64,000 nucleotides of DNA from Dyadobacter sp. 3J3. GTDB taxonomy: Bacteria > Bacteroidota > Bacteroidia > Cytophagales > Spirosomataceae. Every line of letters begins with the position of its first letter. The first letter of the stretch is position 1. The notes below the pieces were generated by a model. The model was not told the origin of the DNA. It did no database searches and saw only the letters and a list, made by a program, of their open reading frames with translations. Where the stretch lies: NCBI RefSeq assembly GCF_009801115.1, contig NZ_VTOL01000001.1, forward strand, positions 248,001 to 312,000, read 5' to 3'. Below are positions 52,108 through 62,105 of this stretch, piece after piece. Made by a program: the position numbers and the translations under genes.

Positions 52108-54195
52108 TCATTTCTCAATCATTCCTAAAAATTCTTCTTCCGACAAAATTGTAACGCCCAGTTTTCTCGCCTTTTCCAGCTTCGATGGCCCCATATTATC
52201 GCCTGCCAAAAGGAAATTTAATTTCCCTGAAACACCGCTTAAAATCCTTCCGGCGTTGGATTCAATTTTATGTTTCAATTCGTCGCGTTCAAAATTTGCG
52301 AATACGCCGGAAATCACAAACGTTTTGCCTTCCAGCAGATTACTTTCCATTTCAACCGGTTTGTCGTCCGTCGTCAGTTGCAAACCTGCCTTTTCCAACC
52401 GCTCCATGACAAGCTGGTTTTCGGGAAGAGAAAAATAAGCAACTACGCTTTGGGCGATTCTTCCGCCTATTTCAGGTACATTAATCAAATCATCATAAGT
52501 AGCAGCCCGCAGTGCAGTAATATTTTTAAAATAAGCTGCCAGCTTTTCCGCAACCGTAGCACCTACAAAGCGAATTCCCAGTCCAAATAAAACATTTTTA
52601 AACGGCGCTGATTTTGATAATTCCAGACCTTTCAGAATATTCTCAACCGTTTTTTCTCTGAAACTTATTTTCTTCGATTTTCCGGTTTCTTCATTGACAA
52701 TATTTTTTTCGAGTCCCAGTAATTTTTCATAAGTCAGATCGTACAGATCCGCCGGCGTTCTTACCAGCTGTGTATCAAAAAGTAATTCAATTTTCCCTTC
52801 ACCCAGACTATCAATATTCATCGCTTTCCGGTGAATAAAATGTTCAATCCGGCCCTTCAATTGTGGCGGACAAGCGCTGTCATTTGGACAATAGTACGCG
52901 ACCTCACCTTCATTTCTTGCCAAAAGCGAGCCGCATTCCGGACAATTGGTCGGGAAAGCGATATGTTCGGTTGTGAACAGACCACGTTTTGTCACATCAA
53001 CGCCCGTGATTTTTGGAATAATTTCTCCACTTTTTTCAACAAAAACAGTATCGCCCAACTGAATATCCAGCCGCTCCATTTCATTGGCATTATGTAGCGT
53101 AGCACGTTTCACATATGTTCCGGACAAATGGACGCCTTTTACTTTGTTGTAAGGAACGGTCCGCTCACTTTCTGCACACAAATTAGCAACGGGTGTAACA
53201 TTCCCGGTCCGGCCAACCTGAAAATTAACTGATCTTAAAATGGCCGGTTTGTTCTCCGCTTTATATTTAAATGAAATCGCCCAACGCGGACTTTTTGCTG
53301 TAAAACCTAATTCACGCTGTTGTTCAAAAGAATTTATTTTGATTACGATTCCATCCGTGGCAAGTGGAAGCGTCGCACGTTTTTCTTCCCATTCGTGAAT
53401 GTACGCGATGACGTCATCAATGTTATCCACCTTTTTCCAACCCGGAGAAGTATTAAAACCCCATGATTTTAGCGCCAGCAAACTTTCTTCATGGCTTGCA
53501 AAAATCGTTTCATCGCTCAAAAACGAATAAATATAACAATCCAGCGCACGTCGGGCCGTTTCAGCAGAATCCTGTAATTTAAAAGAACCGGACGCGGCAT
53601 TTCTTGGATTGGCATACTGATTCACGCCCAGAGCCTCCATATCCTCATTCAGTTTTTGAAACGATTGGAAAGGCATAAAACCTTCCCCCCGGATTTCAAA
53701 AACCGGAGGTACTTTATCCGCTTTTACACGCAATGGAAGCGATTTAATAGTTTTTACATTGTTGGTAATCTCATCCCCGCGTGTTCCGTCACCACGTGTC
53801 ACCCCCCTTACCAAAACACCATTTTCATAAGTAAAACTCAATGAAATCCCATCAAATTTCAGCTCGCAAATATATTCGTACGCTTCTCCATCCAATCCTT
53901 TCCGAACGCGTTCGTCAAAATCCCGGAGTTCCTGTTCGTTGTAGGTATTATCCAGCGAAAGCATTGGATACCGGTGATAAACGGCGTTGAAATTTTTGGT
54001 TATCGTACCTCCTACCCTTTGCGTTGGAGAATCGGTGCGTTTGAATTCCGGAAATTCGTTTTCAAGTTTGGCCAGCTCTTTTAACAAAATATCGAAATCA
54101 TAATCTGAAATTTCAGAAATGCTTTCCTGATAATATTGAAAATTATAATGGTCAATCTGTTCGATCAGTTCGTTAATGCGTTCTTCCGGGTTCAT
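52108..54195 (-). CDS. ligA: NAD-dependent DNA ligase LigA
   Basis: The 695-residue product has all LigA domains. The N-terminal Ia domain (about 1-70) holds YYQESISEISDYDFDILLKE; the adenylation domain has YICELKFDGISLSF with nucleophile Lys, and GVTRGDGTRGDEITNN and SPRWAISFKYKAE. The OB fold has GRTGNVTPVANL and VHLSGTYVKRATLHNANE. The zinc finger shows CPECGSLL and YYCPNDSACPPQLKGR. Helix-hairpin-helix repeats and a C-terminal BRCT (LLEGKTFVISGVFANFER, GPSKLEKARKLGVTILSEEE) complete it. It seals nicks in DNA replication and repair. Length and motif order are normal. Confidence 0.97.
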   Translation of the reverse strand: MNPEERINELIEQIDHYNFQYYQESISEISDYDFDILLKELAKLENEFPEFKRTDSPTQRVGGTITKNFNAVYHRYPMLSLDNTYNEQELRDFDERVRKGLDGEAYEYICELKFDGISLSFTYENGVLVRGVTRGDGTRGDEITNNVKTIKSLPLRVKADKVPPVFEIRGEGFMPFQSFQKLNEDMEALGVNQYANPRNAASGSFKLQDSAETARRALDCYIYSFLSDETIFASHEESLLALKSWGFNTSPGWKKVDNIDDVIAYIHEWEEKRATLPLATDGIVIKINSFEQQRELGFTAKSPRWAISFKYKAENKPAILRSVNFQVGRTGNVTPVANLCAESERTVPYNKVKGVHLSGTYVKRATLHNANEMERLDIQLGDTVFVEKSGEIIPKITGVDVTKRGLFTTEHIAFPTNCPECGSLLARNEGEVAYYCPNDSACPPQLKGRIEHFIHRKAMNIDSLGEGKIELLFDTQLVRTPADLYDLTYEKLLGLEKNIVNEETGKSKKISFREKTVENILKGLELSKSAPFKNVLFGLGIRFVGATVAEKLAAYFKNITALRAATYDDLINVPEIGGRIAQSVVAYFSLPENQLVMERLEKAGLQLTTDDKPVEMESNLLEGKTFVISGVFANFERDELKHKIESNAGRILSGVSGKLNFLLAGDNMGPSKLEKARKLGVTILSEEEFLGMIEK

Positions 54196-54367
54196 GGTGT
54201 TTGGTAGCTAGCGGCTTCTTAATGAATTAATTTTGATGAAATGTCAATTCTTTCAACGATCATTCGCGGACAAATTTACAGTTTATTCTATTTTTTGATG
54301 CATTGAAATATAAGTGAAGGCGTTCGTTTTCGTTTGAACTTTACATCGTATTAAAATCGCTGCTCTA

Positions 54368-54892
54368 ATGATCGATAAACAAGAAAAATTATTTCAGGAT
54401 TGGGATTCTACACAAATTATTAATGGCCAAGAGATTATATTATCCAGTCCAAAAATTAGTCATCAGAGAATTGTAAGAAAAACTGAAAAAGTATTCGAGC
54501 GTTTTATTGAAGGTAGAAATCCGGGAGAATTATTCCGGGCTCCTCTGGATGTCATTTTTGAAGAAAACGTAAACCGTGTCCAACCTGATCTGATATTTAT
54601 AAGTAAGGACAACGATGATATTATAAAAGACTGGATAAGAGGGGTTCCCGATTTATTGATCGAGGTTGTTTCGATTGAATCTTTTCACCTTGACACGGTT
54701 GAAAAGAAAGGACTTTATGAAAAATTTGGTGTAAAAGAATATTGGATCGTTCTGCCGGAACAGCAATCCGTTGAAATTTACACATTAAAAAACGACCATT
54801 ACGAATTGTTTCTAACTGCCTCGGAAGATCAGTTTATAGAATCAAAGATCCTGGTAGGACTGCATTTTCAGGTTAGTTTTTTGTTTGGGTAA
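54368..54892 (+). CDS. Uma2-family putative endonuclease
   Basis: The 174-residue product matches the Uma2/DUF820 family with a PD-(D/E)xK-type nuclease fold: INGQEIILSSPKISHQRIVR, RVQPDLIFISKDND, GVPDLLIEVVSIES with the acid pair, and LYEKFGVKEYWIVLPEQQSV with the candidate catalytic Lys. These proteins are widespread, often multi-copy, and frequently carried in accessory DNA; their biological target is unclear. It stands alone between ligA (divergent) and rpe. No toxin-antitoxin partner is visible. Confidence 0.88.
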   Translation: MIDKQEKLFQDWDSTQIINGQEIILSSPKISHQRIVRKTEKVFERFIEGRNPGELFRAPLDVIFEENVNRVQPDLIFISKDNDDIIKDWIRGVPDLLIEVVSIESFHLDTVEKKGLYEKFGVKEYWIVLPEQQSVEIYTLKNDHYELFLTASEDQFIESKILVGLHFQVSFLFG

Positions 54893-54996
54893 ATTTTGCT
54901 AAAAACCTCCGTTTCCTGTCAATCCGACCATAATTTTCATCTTACAGCAGAAATTCTTTAAATTCGTCCGGATTTATAAATTACTGACTTGTCTCT

Positions 54997-55644
54997 ATGG
55001 CCTTCATTGCCCCTTCCATACTTGCCGCTGACTTTGCTAATTTGCAACGTGATGTTGAAATGTTGAACAGAAGTGAAGCAGATTACATACATGTGGATAT
55101 CATGGATGGCATGTTTGTTCCTAATATTTCATTTGGATTTCCGGTTTGCGAAGCGATAAACCGCTATGCGACAAAGCCTTTGGATGTTCATTTAATGATT
55201 GAACAGCCCGAACGCTATCTTGAAAAATTCAGAGATGCAGGTGCCGCAATTTTAACGGTTCATTATGAAGCTTGCCCGCATTTACATCGTACCATTCAAC
55301 TGATCAGAGAGTTAGGTGTTTTGCCGAGCGTTGCACTTAATCCGCATACTCCGGTTGAAATGTTATCCGAGATATTGCAGGATCTTTCTCAGGTGTTGAT
55401 CATGTCGGTCAATCCTGGATTTGGCGGACAGAAGTTTATTGAAAATACTTACAGGAAAATCTACAAGCTCAATTGTATGCGCGAAGAGCTTGGACTGGAT
55501 TTCAAAATTGAAGTTGATGGAGGCGTAAACAATGATAACGCACGTTTTCTCGTTGAAAACGGAGCTGATGTTTTAGTGGCGGGAAGTTTTGTTTTCAATT
55601 CAACAAATCCGCTGGAAACAATTGCTGAGTTAAGAAAAAATTAA
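54997..55644 (+). CDS. rpe: Ribulose-phosphate 3-epimerase
   Basis: The 215-residue TIM-barrel enzyme has the canonical motifs APSILAADFANLQRDVEML, DYIHVDIMDGMFVPNISFG, LDVHLMIEQPERY, SVALNPHTPVEML, LIMSVNPGFGGQKFIENTYR and IEVDGGVNNDNA. The His and Asp ligands bind the catalytic metal. It interconverts ribulose 5-phosphate and xylulose 5-phosphate in the pentose phosphate pathway. A transketolase half lies 6 kb downstream, but in a glycan-type context, not as an operon partner. Confidence 0.96.
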   Translation: MAFIAPSILAADFANLQRDVEMLNRSEADYIHVDIMDGMFVPNISFGFPVCEAINRYATKPLDVHLMIEQPERYLEKFRDAGAAILTVHYEACPHLHRTIQLIRELGVLPSVALNPHTPVEMLSEILQDLSQVLIMSVNPGFGGQKFIENTYRKIYKLNCMREELGLDFKIEVDGGVNNDNARFLVENGADVLVAGSFVFNSTNPLETIAELRKN

Positions 55645-55674
55645 TAACTAATCCAAAACCATAACCCGCTCTAC

Positions 55675-55737
55675 ATGAATTATTATTTCACGAAAACCAA
55701 TTTCAGCAGGAGGTTCAATAGCATATTGGGCTTATGA
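55675..55737 (+). CDS. Possible leader ORF overlapping the apiosidase start
   Basis: An ATG opens a 20-residue frame (MNYYFTKTNFSRRFNSILGL) whose TGA overlaps the ATG of the next gene in the form ATGA. It has an AGGAGG stretch inside it, just before the downstream start, which may help initiate the next gene. It may be a translated leader that couples to the hydrolase, or chance. Confidence 0.25.
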   Translation: MNYYFTKTNFSRRFNSILGL

Positions 55738-57014
55738 TTATCCGTACGTTTTTGGCTTTTAGTTTGCTATTGAATATTAAAACAGCAGCAGCCAGCGCAA
55801 AGGACAAACCCGTTGTTCCGCCACAGACCTATCAATACCCGTTGAAGGTTAGCGCCGACGGAAAACATCTTACAGATCAAACGAATGTTCCGTTTCTGGT
55901 AGTGGCTGACGTGGCCTGGCAATTGCTCAGAAAGTTGGATTATCCGGAAGCCATTCAATATCTGGATATCCGAAAAGGTCAGTCGTTTAATACCGTTTTA
56001 GTGCACGTTTTACCCGCACTGCCAACACAGAAAAACTTCCAGAAGGTTACGCCTTTTCAGGGTGAAAATGATATTACAAATCCGAATAAAGCCTATTTTG
56101 ATTATTTGGAAAAAGTGGTTTTAGCCGCCAAGGAACGTAATCTGGTTGTAGGACTGGTTGTTTCCCGTCAAAGCTGGAATGTCATTTTTGAGACACAGGG
56201 TGAAGAAGCATGCAAAAATTTTGGAGAATATATTGGAAAACGTTTTTCAAAATTGAATAACATTTTCTGGATTGTCAGTGAAGATGAAAATCAGAAAGAT
56301 TTTCTCTCAAAAACGCTGACGGAAAGTTTGAAGAAAACCTCGGAAAATAAACTGGTTGCCTCACTTTCTACCTGTGCACCTCCCGATTCCCTGAAAAAAA
56401 ATCATACGGACCTAAAAGTTTTTGTCCCGGATTCTACCGTTACAGATTCCGAATATGCAGCCTTATCAACGTGGCAAAAAAACATTGGCAAGTCAATGAA
56501 AAGTCCGTTTTTGATCGCCAATTCGGAATTTCCGATCAAAGATCAGTCCGCCCTGATTCGTAAACAGGCATATGAATCTTTGCTGAACTCTGCCGCCGGA
56601 TTTTGCCATATGAGCACGATCAAGAACTTCAACCCGACCTGGAAAACAAATATTACCAAAGATGGCGGGGAATACATGAAATATCTTGTCAAGATACTTA
56701 AAGGACTTCCATGGGATTACCTGGAACCTGCGGCTTCCCTGAAACTTGTGCAGGACACAACGCAAAGTTCTGAAATTTCAATTTCTGCGCTAACCAACAA
56801 ACGTATGGTTATGATGTATATTCCTACCTTCAGATCCTTTGTGATTGATTTATCTCAACTTACCGGAGAAGAATTTAACGCTGTTTGGTACAGTCCGCGT
56901 ACCGGACGACGGTGGTCTGGCGGAGCTTTAAAAAGAACGGAACTGACAACCATCGAGCCGCCGGACCCACAGGCAGATTGGGACTGGATTTTACTTGTTG
57001 GTTCAAAAAACTAA
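55734..57014 (+). CDS. Apiosidase-like glycoside hydrolase, secreted
   Basis: The 426-residue product has a signal peptide ending near AAASAKD. The catalytic domain (about 40-330) is DUF4038/apiosidase-like: LTDQTNVPFLVVADVAWQLL, YLDIRKGQSFNTVLVHVLPA and a long TIM-barrel with VGLVVSRQSWNV and IFWIVSEDENQK carrying acidic residues. A C-terminal beta domain (about 340-426) ends in AVWYSPRTGRRWSGGALKR and PQADWDWILLVGS. It should trim a polysaccharide in the periplasm or outside the cell. The sugar bond is not determinable from sequence. A short upstream frame overlaps its ATG, and no SusCD pair is nearby. Confidence 0.87.
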   Translation: MIIRTFLAFSLLLNIKTAAASAKDKPVVPPQTYQYPLKVSADGKHLTDQTNVPFLVVADVAWQLLRKLDYPEAIQYLDIRKGQSFNTVLVHVLPALPTQKNFQKVTPFQGENDITNPNKAYFDYLEKVVLAAKERNLVVGLVVSRQSWNVIFETQGEEACKNFGEYIGKRFSKLNNIFWIVSEDENQKDFLSKTLTESLKKTSENKLVASLSTCAPPDSLKKNHTDLKVFVPDSTVTDSEYAALSTWQKNIGKSMKSPFLIANSEFPIKDQSALIRKQAYESLLNSAAGFCHMSTIKNFNPTWKTNITKDGGEYMKYLVKILKGLPWDYLEPAASLKLVQDTTQSSEISISALTNKRMVMMYIPTFRSFVIDLSQLTGEEFNAVWYSPRTGRRWSGGALKRTELTTIEPPDPQADWDWILLVGSKN

Positions 57015-57119
57015 ATACTTAATAAGTGATCACAGGCTTGTTTTAGAGTATTAAACTTTTGTCATTCGCTTTATTATTATAATATTGACGTCCAAAATTG
57101 AATCAGAAAAAAACTATTG

Positions 57120-57160
57120 AGAAAATAATTGTGCAAAATAGTCGGGTACAATTATTTTCT
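57120..57160. promoter_or_regulatory. 13-bp inverted repeat before the PD40/OmpA gene
   Basis: AGAAAATAATTGT and ACAATTATTTTCT are exact complements over 13 bases with a 15-nt loop. The repeat ends 12 bases before the start codon, so it is either an operator dyad or an mRNA leader hairpin near the ribosome site. Confidence 0.5.
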
Positions 57161-57172
57161 TGATAGAATAGA

Positions 57173-59230
57173 ATGACACAACAAGCAAGTGCACCCCGAA
57201 TGAGCCTTTTGAGAAGAAAATTGAATTTTTGTATTGCCCTTATCCTTTTGTTTAGCGGAAAATCATTCGCTCAGCAGATACTTTGGGCAGATAAAATACT
57301 TGGATACTCCTCGGAATACAGGCAAGAAACTTACGGACAAGGATTTCGTTCTAAACAAATTTTGGGTGAGCCCAATAAATTACCTGATTTTGGAAATAGT
57401 TTTTGTGCATGGTCACCCGCTATGCCCGACGGTAGAAATGAGGAATGGATTAAAGTGGGGTTTGAAAAGCCAATTGTGTTAAAGCAGGTTGCTGTGGCAG
57501 AAAACTTTAATCCAGGATCTGTTACAAGAGTTTATGCTTATGATGAAACCGGCAAAGAATTCCTGATTTATGACGAAAAAGCCGGACCAATTCTCCCCAA
57601 AGGCCGCATGCTTAGGATTTTCCCGAAGCAGGAAAATTTAATCACCAATGCTATTAAAATTATTTTAGACCCGATCAAGGTCGCAGGTTTCAACCAGATC
57701 GACGCCATTGGTATTTCAACAGGTACAGAACCTATCGAAGCAATGATAAATGTTGCTCCGGGCATCTTGAAAGACGAAAAAAAGGAAAATCTCGGGCAAG
57801 CAATTAATAGCAAAGGACAAGAAATCAATCCCATCATATCCGCAGACGGAAGGACATTATATTTTACCAGAGCAGAATATGAGGAAAACATCGGCTCGCC
57901 CAATAAACAGGATGCCTGGGTTTCAACATTAGATAAGAACAACAACTGGACAACGTCCGTTAATCTGGGGCCTCCTGTTAATACCGCAGGTGATAATGCG
58001 ATCGTTGGCATATCCGCAGATGCAAAAACGCTTTACCTGATTAATGTTTACCTGCCTGGTGGCAGTCTAATCAATGGATTGTCAAGATCATTTCACACAA
58101 AAAGCGGATGGAGTTTCCCAAAAGAAATGAAAATCCAAAACTTTTATAACTACGATGATTTCTCCGGTTATGCAGTTTCTCCCCATGGCAATGTGATTAT
58201 CATGTCGGTGCAACGCAAAGATTCTGAGGGAAAAAAGGATCTTTACGTTTCATTTATTCAAAGCGATGATACATGGTCGGAACCAAAGAATATGGGAACG
58301 GTACTAAATAGTGCAAGCGATGAAAATTCACCGTTTCTTGGACTTGACAATAAAACATTATACTTCGCATCTTCAGGAAGAAGCGGTTATGGCGGCGGTG
58401 ATATATTTTTATCCCGGAGATTGGACGATACCTGGCTAAACTGGTCTAAACCTGAAAATCTTGGACCAACAATAAATACAGCAAAACAAGATTCTTATTT
58501 CAACATTCCTGCTGCCGGTGATTATGGCTACTTTGTTTCTGCTGATAACACGTTGGGGAAAGACGATATTTTCCGGATTAAACTTACGCCTTCCATAAAA
58601 CCTGATCCGGTTGCGACAGTATCGGGGGCTGTATTTGAATTTGAAACAACTACGCCAGTCAAAGCTGAAATTGTTGCTAAAATCCTAAAAACCGGGGAGG
58701 TATTTAGTAAGACCAGTTACGACGGAGAAACGGGTGAGTTCAAATTAATTTTACCGTTGAAGGAAACGTATACCATCATTGCAGAACAAAAGGGGTATTT
58801 CTCTTCCAGCGAAGATGTTGATTTTATAGATGAAACAGGTTTTAGGACAATTAAAAAAAATCTATATCTGCAACCGATAAAACCCGGACAGCAAATAAGA
58901 CTGGCTAACAATATGTTCACACAAAGTAGCTCTACGATAACCGAAACTTCCTTTCAGGAGCTTGAACGTATTGTAGGGGTTATGAATGAAAATCCTGAAA
59001 TGGAAATTTTGCTGGAAGGACATACTGATAACCAGGGAGACACCAAGAAAAATGTAAAACTTTCGGAAGACCGTGTCTTGGAAGTTAAAAAGTATCTGGT
59101 TAACAAAGGTATCGGGTCATCCAGAATACAAACCAAAGCATGGGGGCCGGCAAAACCGATTGCCAGTAACCTCACAGAAGCAACCCGTCAGAAAAACCGG
59201 CGCGTTGAGTTTACCATCCTAAAAATGTAA
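57173..59230 (+). CDS. PD40 beta-propeller / OmpA-domain envelope protein
   Basis: The 685-residue product has a signal peptide to about residue 34 (GKSFAQ); Met10 is an alternative start. Residues about 40-190 form a discoidin-like region (WIKVGFEKPIVLKQVAVAEN). Residues 215-460 carry PD40 beta-propeller repeats such as NPIISADGRTLYFTRAEYEE, ENSPFLGLDNKTLYFASSGR and YGGGDIFLSRRL. A carboxypeptidase-regulatory-like domain follows (ATVSGAVFEFETTTPVKAEI), then OmpA with LLEGHTDNQGDTKKNVKLSE and RQKNRRVEFTI, which binds peptidoglycan. It resembles PorE-type components of the type IX secretion machinery but lacks a TPR part. Confidence 0.9.
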   Translation: MTQQASAPRMSLLRRKLNFCIALILLFSGKSFAQQILWADKILGYSSEYRQETYGQGFRSKQILGEPNKLPDFGNSFCAWSPAMPDGRNEEWIKVGFEKPIVLKQVAVAENFNPGSVTRVYAYDETGKEFLIYDEKAGPILPKGRMLRIFPKQENLITNAIKIILDPIKVAGFNQIDAIGISTGTEPIEAMINVAPGILKDEKKENLGQAINSKGQEINPIISADGRTLYFTRAEYEENIGSPNKQDAWVSTLDKNNNWTTSVNLGPPVNTAGDNAIVGISADAKTLYLINVYLPGGSLINGLSRSFHTKSGWSFPKEMKIQNFYNYDDFSGYAVSPHGNVIIMSVQRKDSEGKKDLYVSFIQSDDTWSEPKNMGTVLNSASDENSPFLGLDNKTLYFASSGRSGYGGGDIFLSRRLDDTWLNWSKPENLGPTINTAKQDSYFNIPAAGDYGYFVSADNTLGKDDIFRIKLTPSIKPDPVATVSGAVFEFETTTPVKAEIVAKILKTGEVFSKTSYDGETGEFKLILPLKETYTIIAEQKGYFSSSEDVDFIDETGFRTIKKNLYLQPIKPGQQIRLANNMFTQSSSTITETSFQELERIVGVMNENPEMEILLEGHTDNQGDTKKNVKLSEDRVLEVKKYLVNKGIGSSRIQTKAWGPAKPIASNLTEATRQKNRRVEFTILKM

Positions 59231-59290
59231 AAGTGCCTAATCAAAGGAAATTTCCTTAATTTCGCGGCTTTAACTTCCCACAATCAAAAC

Positions 59291-61156
59291 ATGGTGCACA
59301 CATACAAGAAGGAAAGTTTACAAACCTGGATCACACTTGCCGTTATTCTCGTCATCGGCATCGCCCTCAGACTTTATCACCTGGATTCTTACAGTATCTT
59401 TTTTGATGAAAAAAGTACGATGGTTGTCAGCCAGGGAATTGTATTGGAAGGTGCGAATCAGAAGGAAGTTTTTTCAACAAAAAAAGTCACCATTCCTGAA
59501 TTCTGGAAAACCCCACCACTGAGTTATAAACCATCGCCAGTTTTACGTTCTTTTACTTATACTGAAACCTTTTCACCTCGTTCCTTCACGCCGGCAGATT
59601 TTTGGGCACCTAAATCTTTGGCAGATTATTACGAAGCAATGACCCGGAGCGATATCGGAAATAGCTCATTTTACTACTTGCTGCTGCATATCTGGATGGA
59701 AATCTGTGGAATTTCCGACTTTTCTGCCAGACTATTTTCAGTAGTTTTCAGTGTGCTGATCATCGGATTTACCTATCTTTTTGGTAAACGCTTTTTCTCA
59801 ATAAATACGGGATTAATTGCAGCCGGTATTGTCGCCATTGAACCTTTTTTTATTGCTTATAGCCATCAAGCCCGAAATTATTCTCTTACCTTTTTCCTGA
59901 CACTTCTTTCAACGTATTTCTTTTTACAAATCATTGAAGGCAGTAAAGGAAATAAAAATAATATCTGGCTCTATTTGGGTTATATTTTAGCCGCCGGACT
60001 TGGACTTCTCTCTCATTTCCTGACCATTACAGTATTACTGGTTCATGGATTATATGCGCTTTTCTTTTTAAGATCCGTTAGTGGATGGATAAAAATGGCA
60101 ATTTCTGCCGTGGCAGCTTTATCCGGCGTTACATGGTGGCTTTTGTATGGAGGAGGCAAATATACTTTTTACACTCTGGGTTATCAGGCCGATCTTTACA
60201 GAAGAATGGCTGAAACGAAACCTGGGAATAATCCATTCGGGGTCGTTCCGGCGACAATTATAAATGTTTACAATAAAGCATTACCTATGTTTTCCGATCT
60301 CGTTATTTTCACAAATGGAATGGCAGAATCGCTGGTTGGAAAACGTAATTTCCTGATTTCTCTCCTGGTAGGAATTCTATTGATTGCCTGGTATCGGTTA
60401 AAAGACAAAATAAAACTACACGAATTCATCGTTCCACGCATTCCCTACGTCATCGTTCTGTTGAGTGCTTTGGTGTACACCAGCAATAAAATTCAGTTTT
60501 GCGTACTTTCAGTTGTGATTTTTGCTTTATCATTTCTTTATGATATTTATAAAGATGCCGACAAATTGCAGCGTCAAAGAATGGTATTGCTTTACATGAT
60601 GGCCTTGATCCCAACATTGTTCCTGATCGTAATGGCTTTTAAAGGTGGACATACCAGTGGGATTCAGCAACGTTATTCAGGATTCTCCTTTCCCTATGTA
60701 ATTATTCTGATCAGTTTATTGCTTCAATATATATCAGAAATCAGAGCAGAATTTAAATATCTGATTTTCGTTTTCCTTGCCATTCAATTCTATTTTGTAG
60801 GACAACGATTGAAAGAATTTTATGAAGATCGCTCTGTGAAATACGGCGGATTTGCCAATCCCCGCGTTGCAAACCCCTATGAAAAAGCTGCTTATAAAAT
60901 TCAGGAGCTATATCAAAAAGGTGACACTATTTTGTATCCCGCTTTCAAACTCCAGATTTTATCAGAAATGGATCGCACCTTCCTTCCCTATTCAATCCAG
61001 GATGCGCAGCTTACAAATTTATACCTCCCAAAAAGTTTAAATTATATTCAGTCAATGGATACAACCCAGGTTGACAGAATATTAATTAAGCGAAATATTC
61101 AAAAAGATACGCTGGAAATCATCAACTTAAAAGGTATTCGATACGGATCAGAATAA
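59291..61156 (+). CDS. GT39-like polytopic glycosyltransferase
   Basis: The 621-residue integral membrane protein has about eleven helices. The first loop contains IALRLYHLDSYSIFFDEKST, in which the Asp-Glu pair matches the catalytic loop of GT39/ArnT-type (GT-C) enzymes that use lipid-linked sugars. SSFYYLLLHIWMEICGISDF and ARLFSVVFSVLIIGFTYLFG are typical of the PMT-like fold. It should transfer a polyprenyl-linked sugar on the outer side of the inner membrane. It lies directly upstream of a transketolase half and an epimerase-glycosyltransferase fusion, so a surface glycan cluster is likely. Confidence 0.87.
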   Translation: MVHTYKKESLQTWITLAVILVIGIALRLYHLDSYSIFFDEKSTMVVSQGIVLEGANQKEVFSTKKVTIPEFWKTPPLSYKPSPVLRSFTYTETFSPRSFTPADFWAPKSLADYYEAMTRSDIGNSSFYYLLLHIWMEICGISDFSARLFSVVFSVLIIGFTYLFGKRFFSINTGLIAAGIVAIEPFFIAYSHQARNYSLTFFLTLLSTYFFLQIIEGSKGNKNNIWLYLGYILAAGLGLLSHFLTITVLLVHGLYALFFLRSVSGWIKMAISAVAALSGVTWWLLYGGGKYTFYTLGYQADLYRRMAETKPGNNPFGVVPATIINVYNKALPMFSDLVIFTNGMAESLVGKRNFLISLLVGILLIAWYRLKDKIKLHEFIVPRIPYVIVLLSALVYTSNKIQFCVLSVVIFALSFLYDIYKDADKLQRQRMVLLYMMALIPTLFLIVMAFKGGHTSGIQQRYSGFSFPYVIILISLLLQYISEIRAEFKYLIFVFLAIQFYFVGQRLKEFYEDRSVKYGGFANPRVANPYEKAAYKIQELYQKGDTILYPAFKLQILSEMDRTFLPYSIQDAQLTNLYLPKSLNYIQSMDTTQVDRILIKRNIQKDTLEIINLKGIRYGSE

Positions 61157-61277
61157 CAGAAGTGACTTCTCCGGGCAAAACCGTCAAATAAGATTTTGTA
61201 TATTGCGCACATAATAATACAATTTTGCTCGTTACTTTGTATTTGATTTCATCGCAAACATCGACATTCAAACTGCC

Positions 61278-62105
61278 ATGACAGTAAATGAAATAATAAA
61301 TGAACCAAGGCAGATCAGCGGTGAATTACGGTTGAAAATCCTTGGACTTTATCATCAGGCAAACGCCGGGCACATTGGCTGCTCACTAAGCTGCATTGAC
61401 CTGATGATCGCTATTCTGTTTTTAAACAAATCCGAAGAAGATACTTTTATTTTATCAAAAGGACACGCAGCAGCAGCGCTTTATGCTTGTCTGAATGTTC
61501 TTGGCGAAATTTCTGATGAAGAACTTTCCACCTTTTATCAGGACGGAACAACACTTCCCGCCCACCCTGCTCCGGGTCAATACAAAGGAATTCCTTTTGC
61601 CACCGGATCACTTGGGCACGGCCTGCCGATTGCAACCGGAATTGCCCATGCAGCCAAAGTAAGTGATGAAGAAAGCTACGCTTTTGCTTTGCTTTCTGAT
61701 GGAGAAACCAACGAAGGAACAACCTGGGAGGCGGCGCATTATGCCATTGCCAATCAGCTGGATAACCTTTTTATGTTTGTGGATAAAAACGGAATTCAGG
61801 GTTTTGGTTTTACCGATAAAGTATTAGGTGAAACGGCTTCTCCTGAAAAATGGCGTGCCATCGGATTTGAAACCGTAGAAGTGGATGGTCATGATATTTA
61901 TGCTATTCACAAAGTAATACAAGAATTAAAAACCCATAAGAACGGACTTCCAAAAGCCATTATCGCCAACACGGTAAAAGGTAAGGGTGTGTCTTATATG
62001 GAAAATAAAATGGAGTGGCACTATCTTCCGATGAGTGAAGAACAATATCGACAGGCCAGTCTGGAAGTAACGGAACGCTATATTAATGAACTTACCAATG
62101 CTTGA
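61278..62105 (+). CDS. Transketolase N-terminal subunit
   Basis: The 275-residue product matches the thiamine-diphosphate-binding N-terminal half of transketolase: LGLYHQANAGHIGCSLSCID, ILSKGHAAAALYACL, FATGSLGHGLPIATGIAHAA, and the metal site LLSDGETNEGTTWEAAHYA. The pyrimidine-binding C-terminal half is not in the window and is probably encoded further right. Split transketolases in glycan clusters are thought to build branched sugars. The stop codon overlaps the epimerase-fusion start by eight bases. Confidence 0.92.
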   Translation: MTVNEIINEPRQISGELRLKILGLYHQANAGHIGCSLSCIDLMIAILFLNKSEEDTFILSKGHAAAALYACLNVLGEISDEELSTFYQDGTTLPAHPAPGQYKGIPFATGSLGHGLPIATGIAHAAKVSDEESYAFALLSDGETNEGTTWEAAHYAIANQLDNLFMFVDKNGIQGFGFTDKVLGETASPEKWRAIGFETVEVDGHDIYAIHKVIQELKTHKNGLPKAIIANTVKGKGVSYMENKMEWHYLPMSEEQYRQASLEVTERYINELTNA

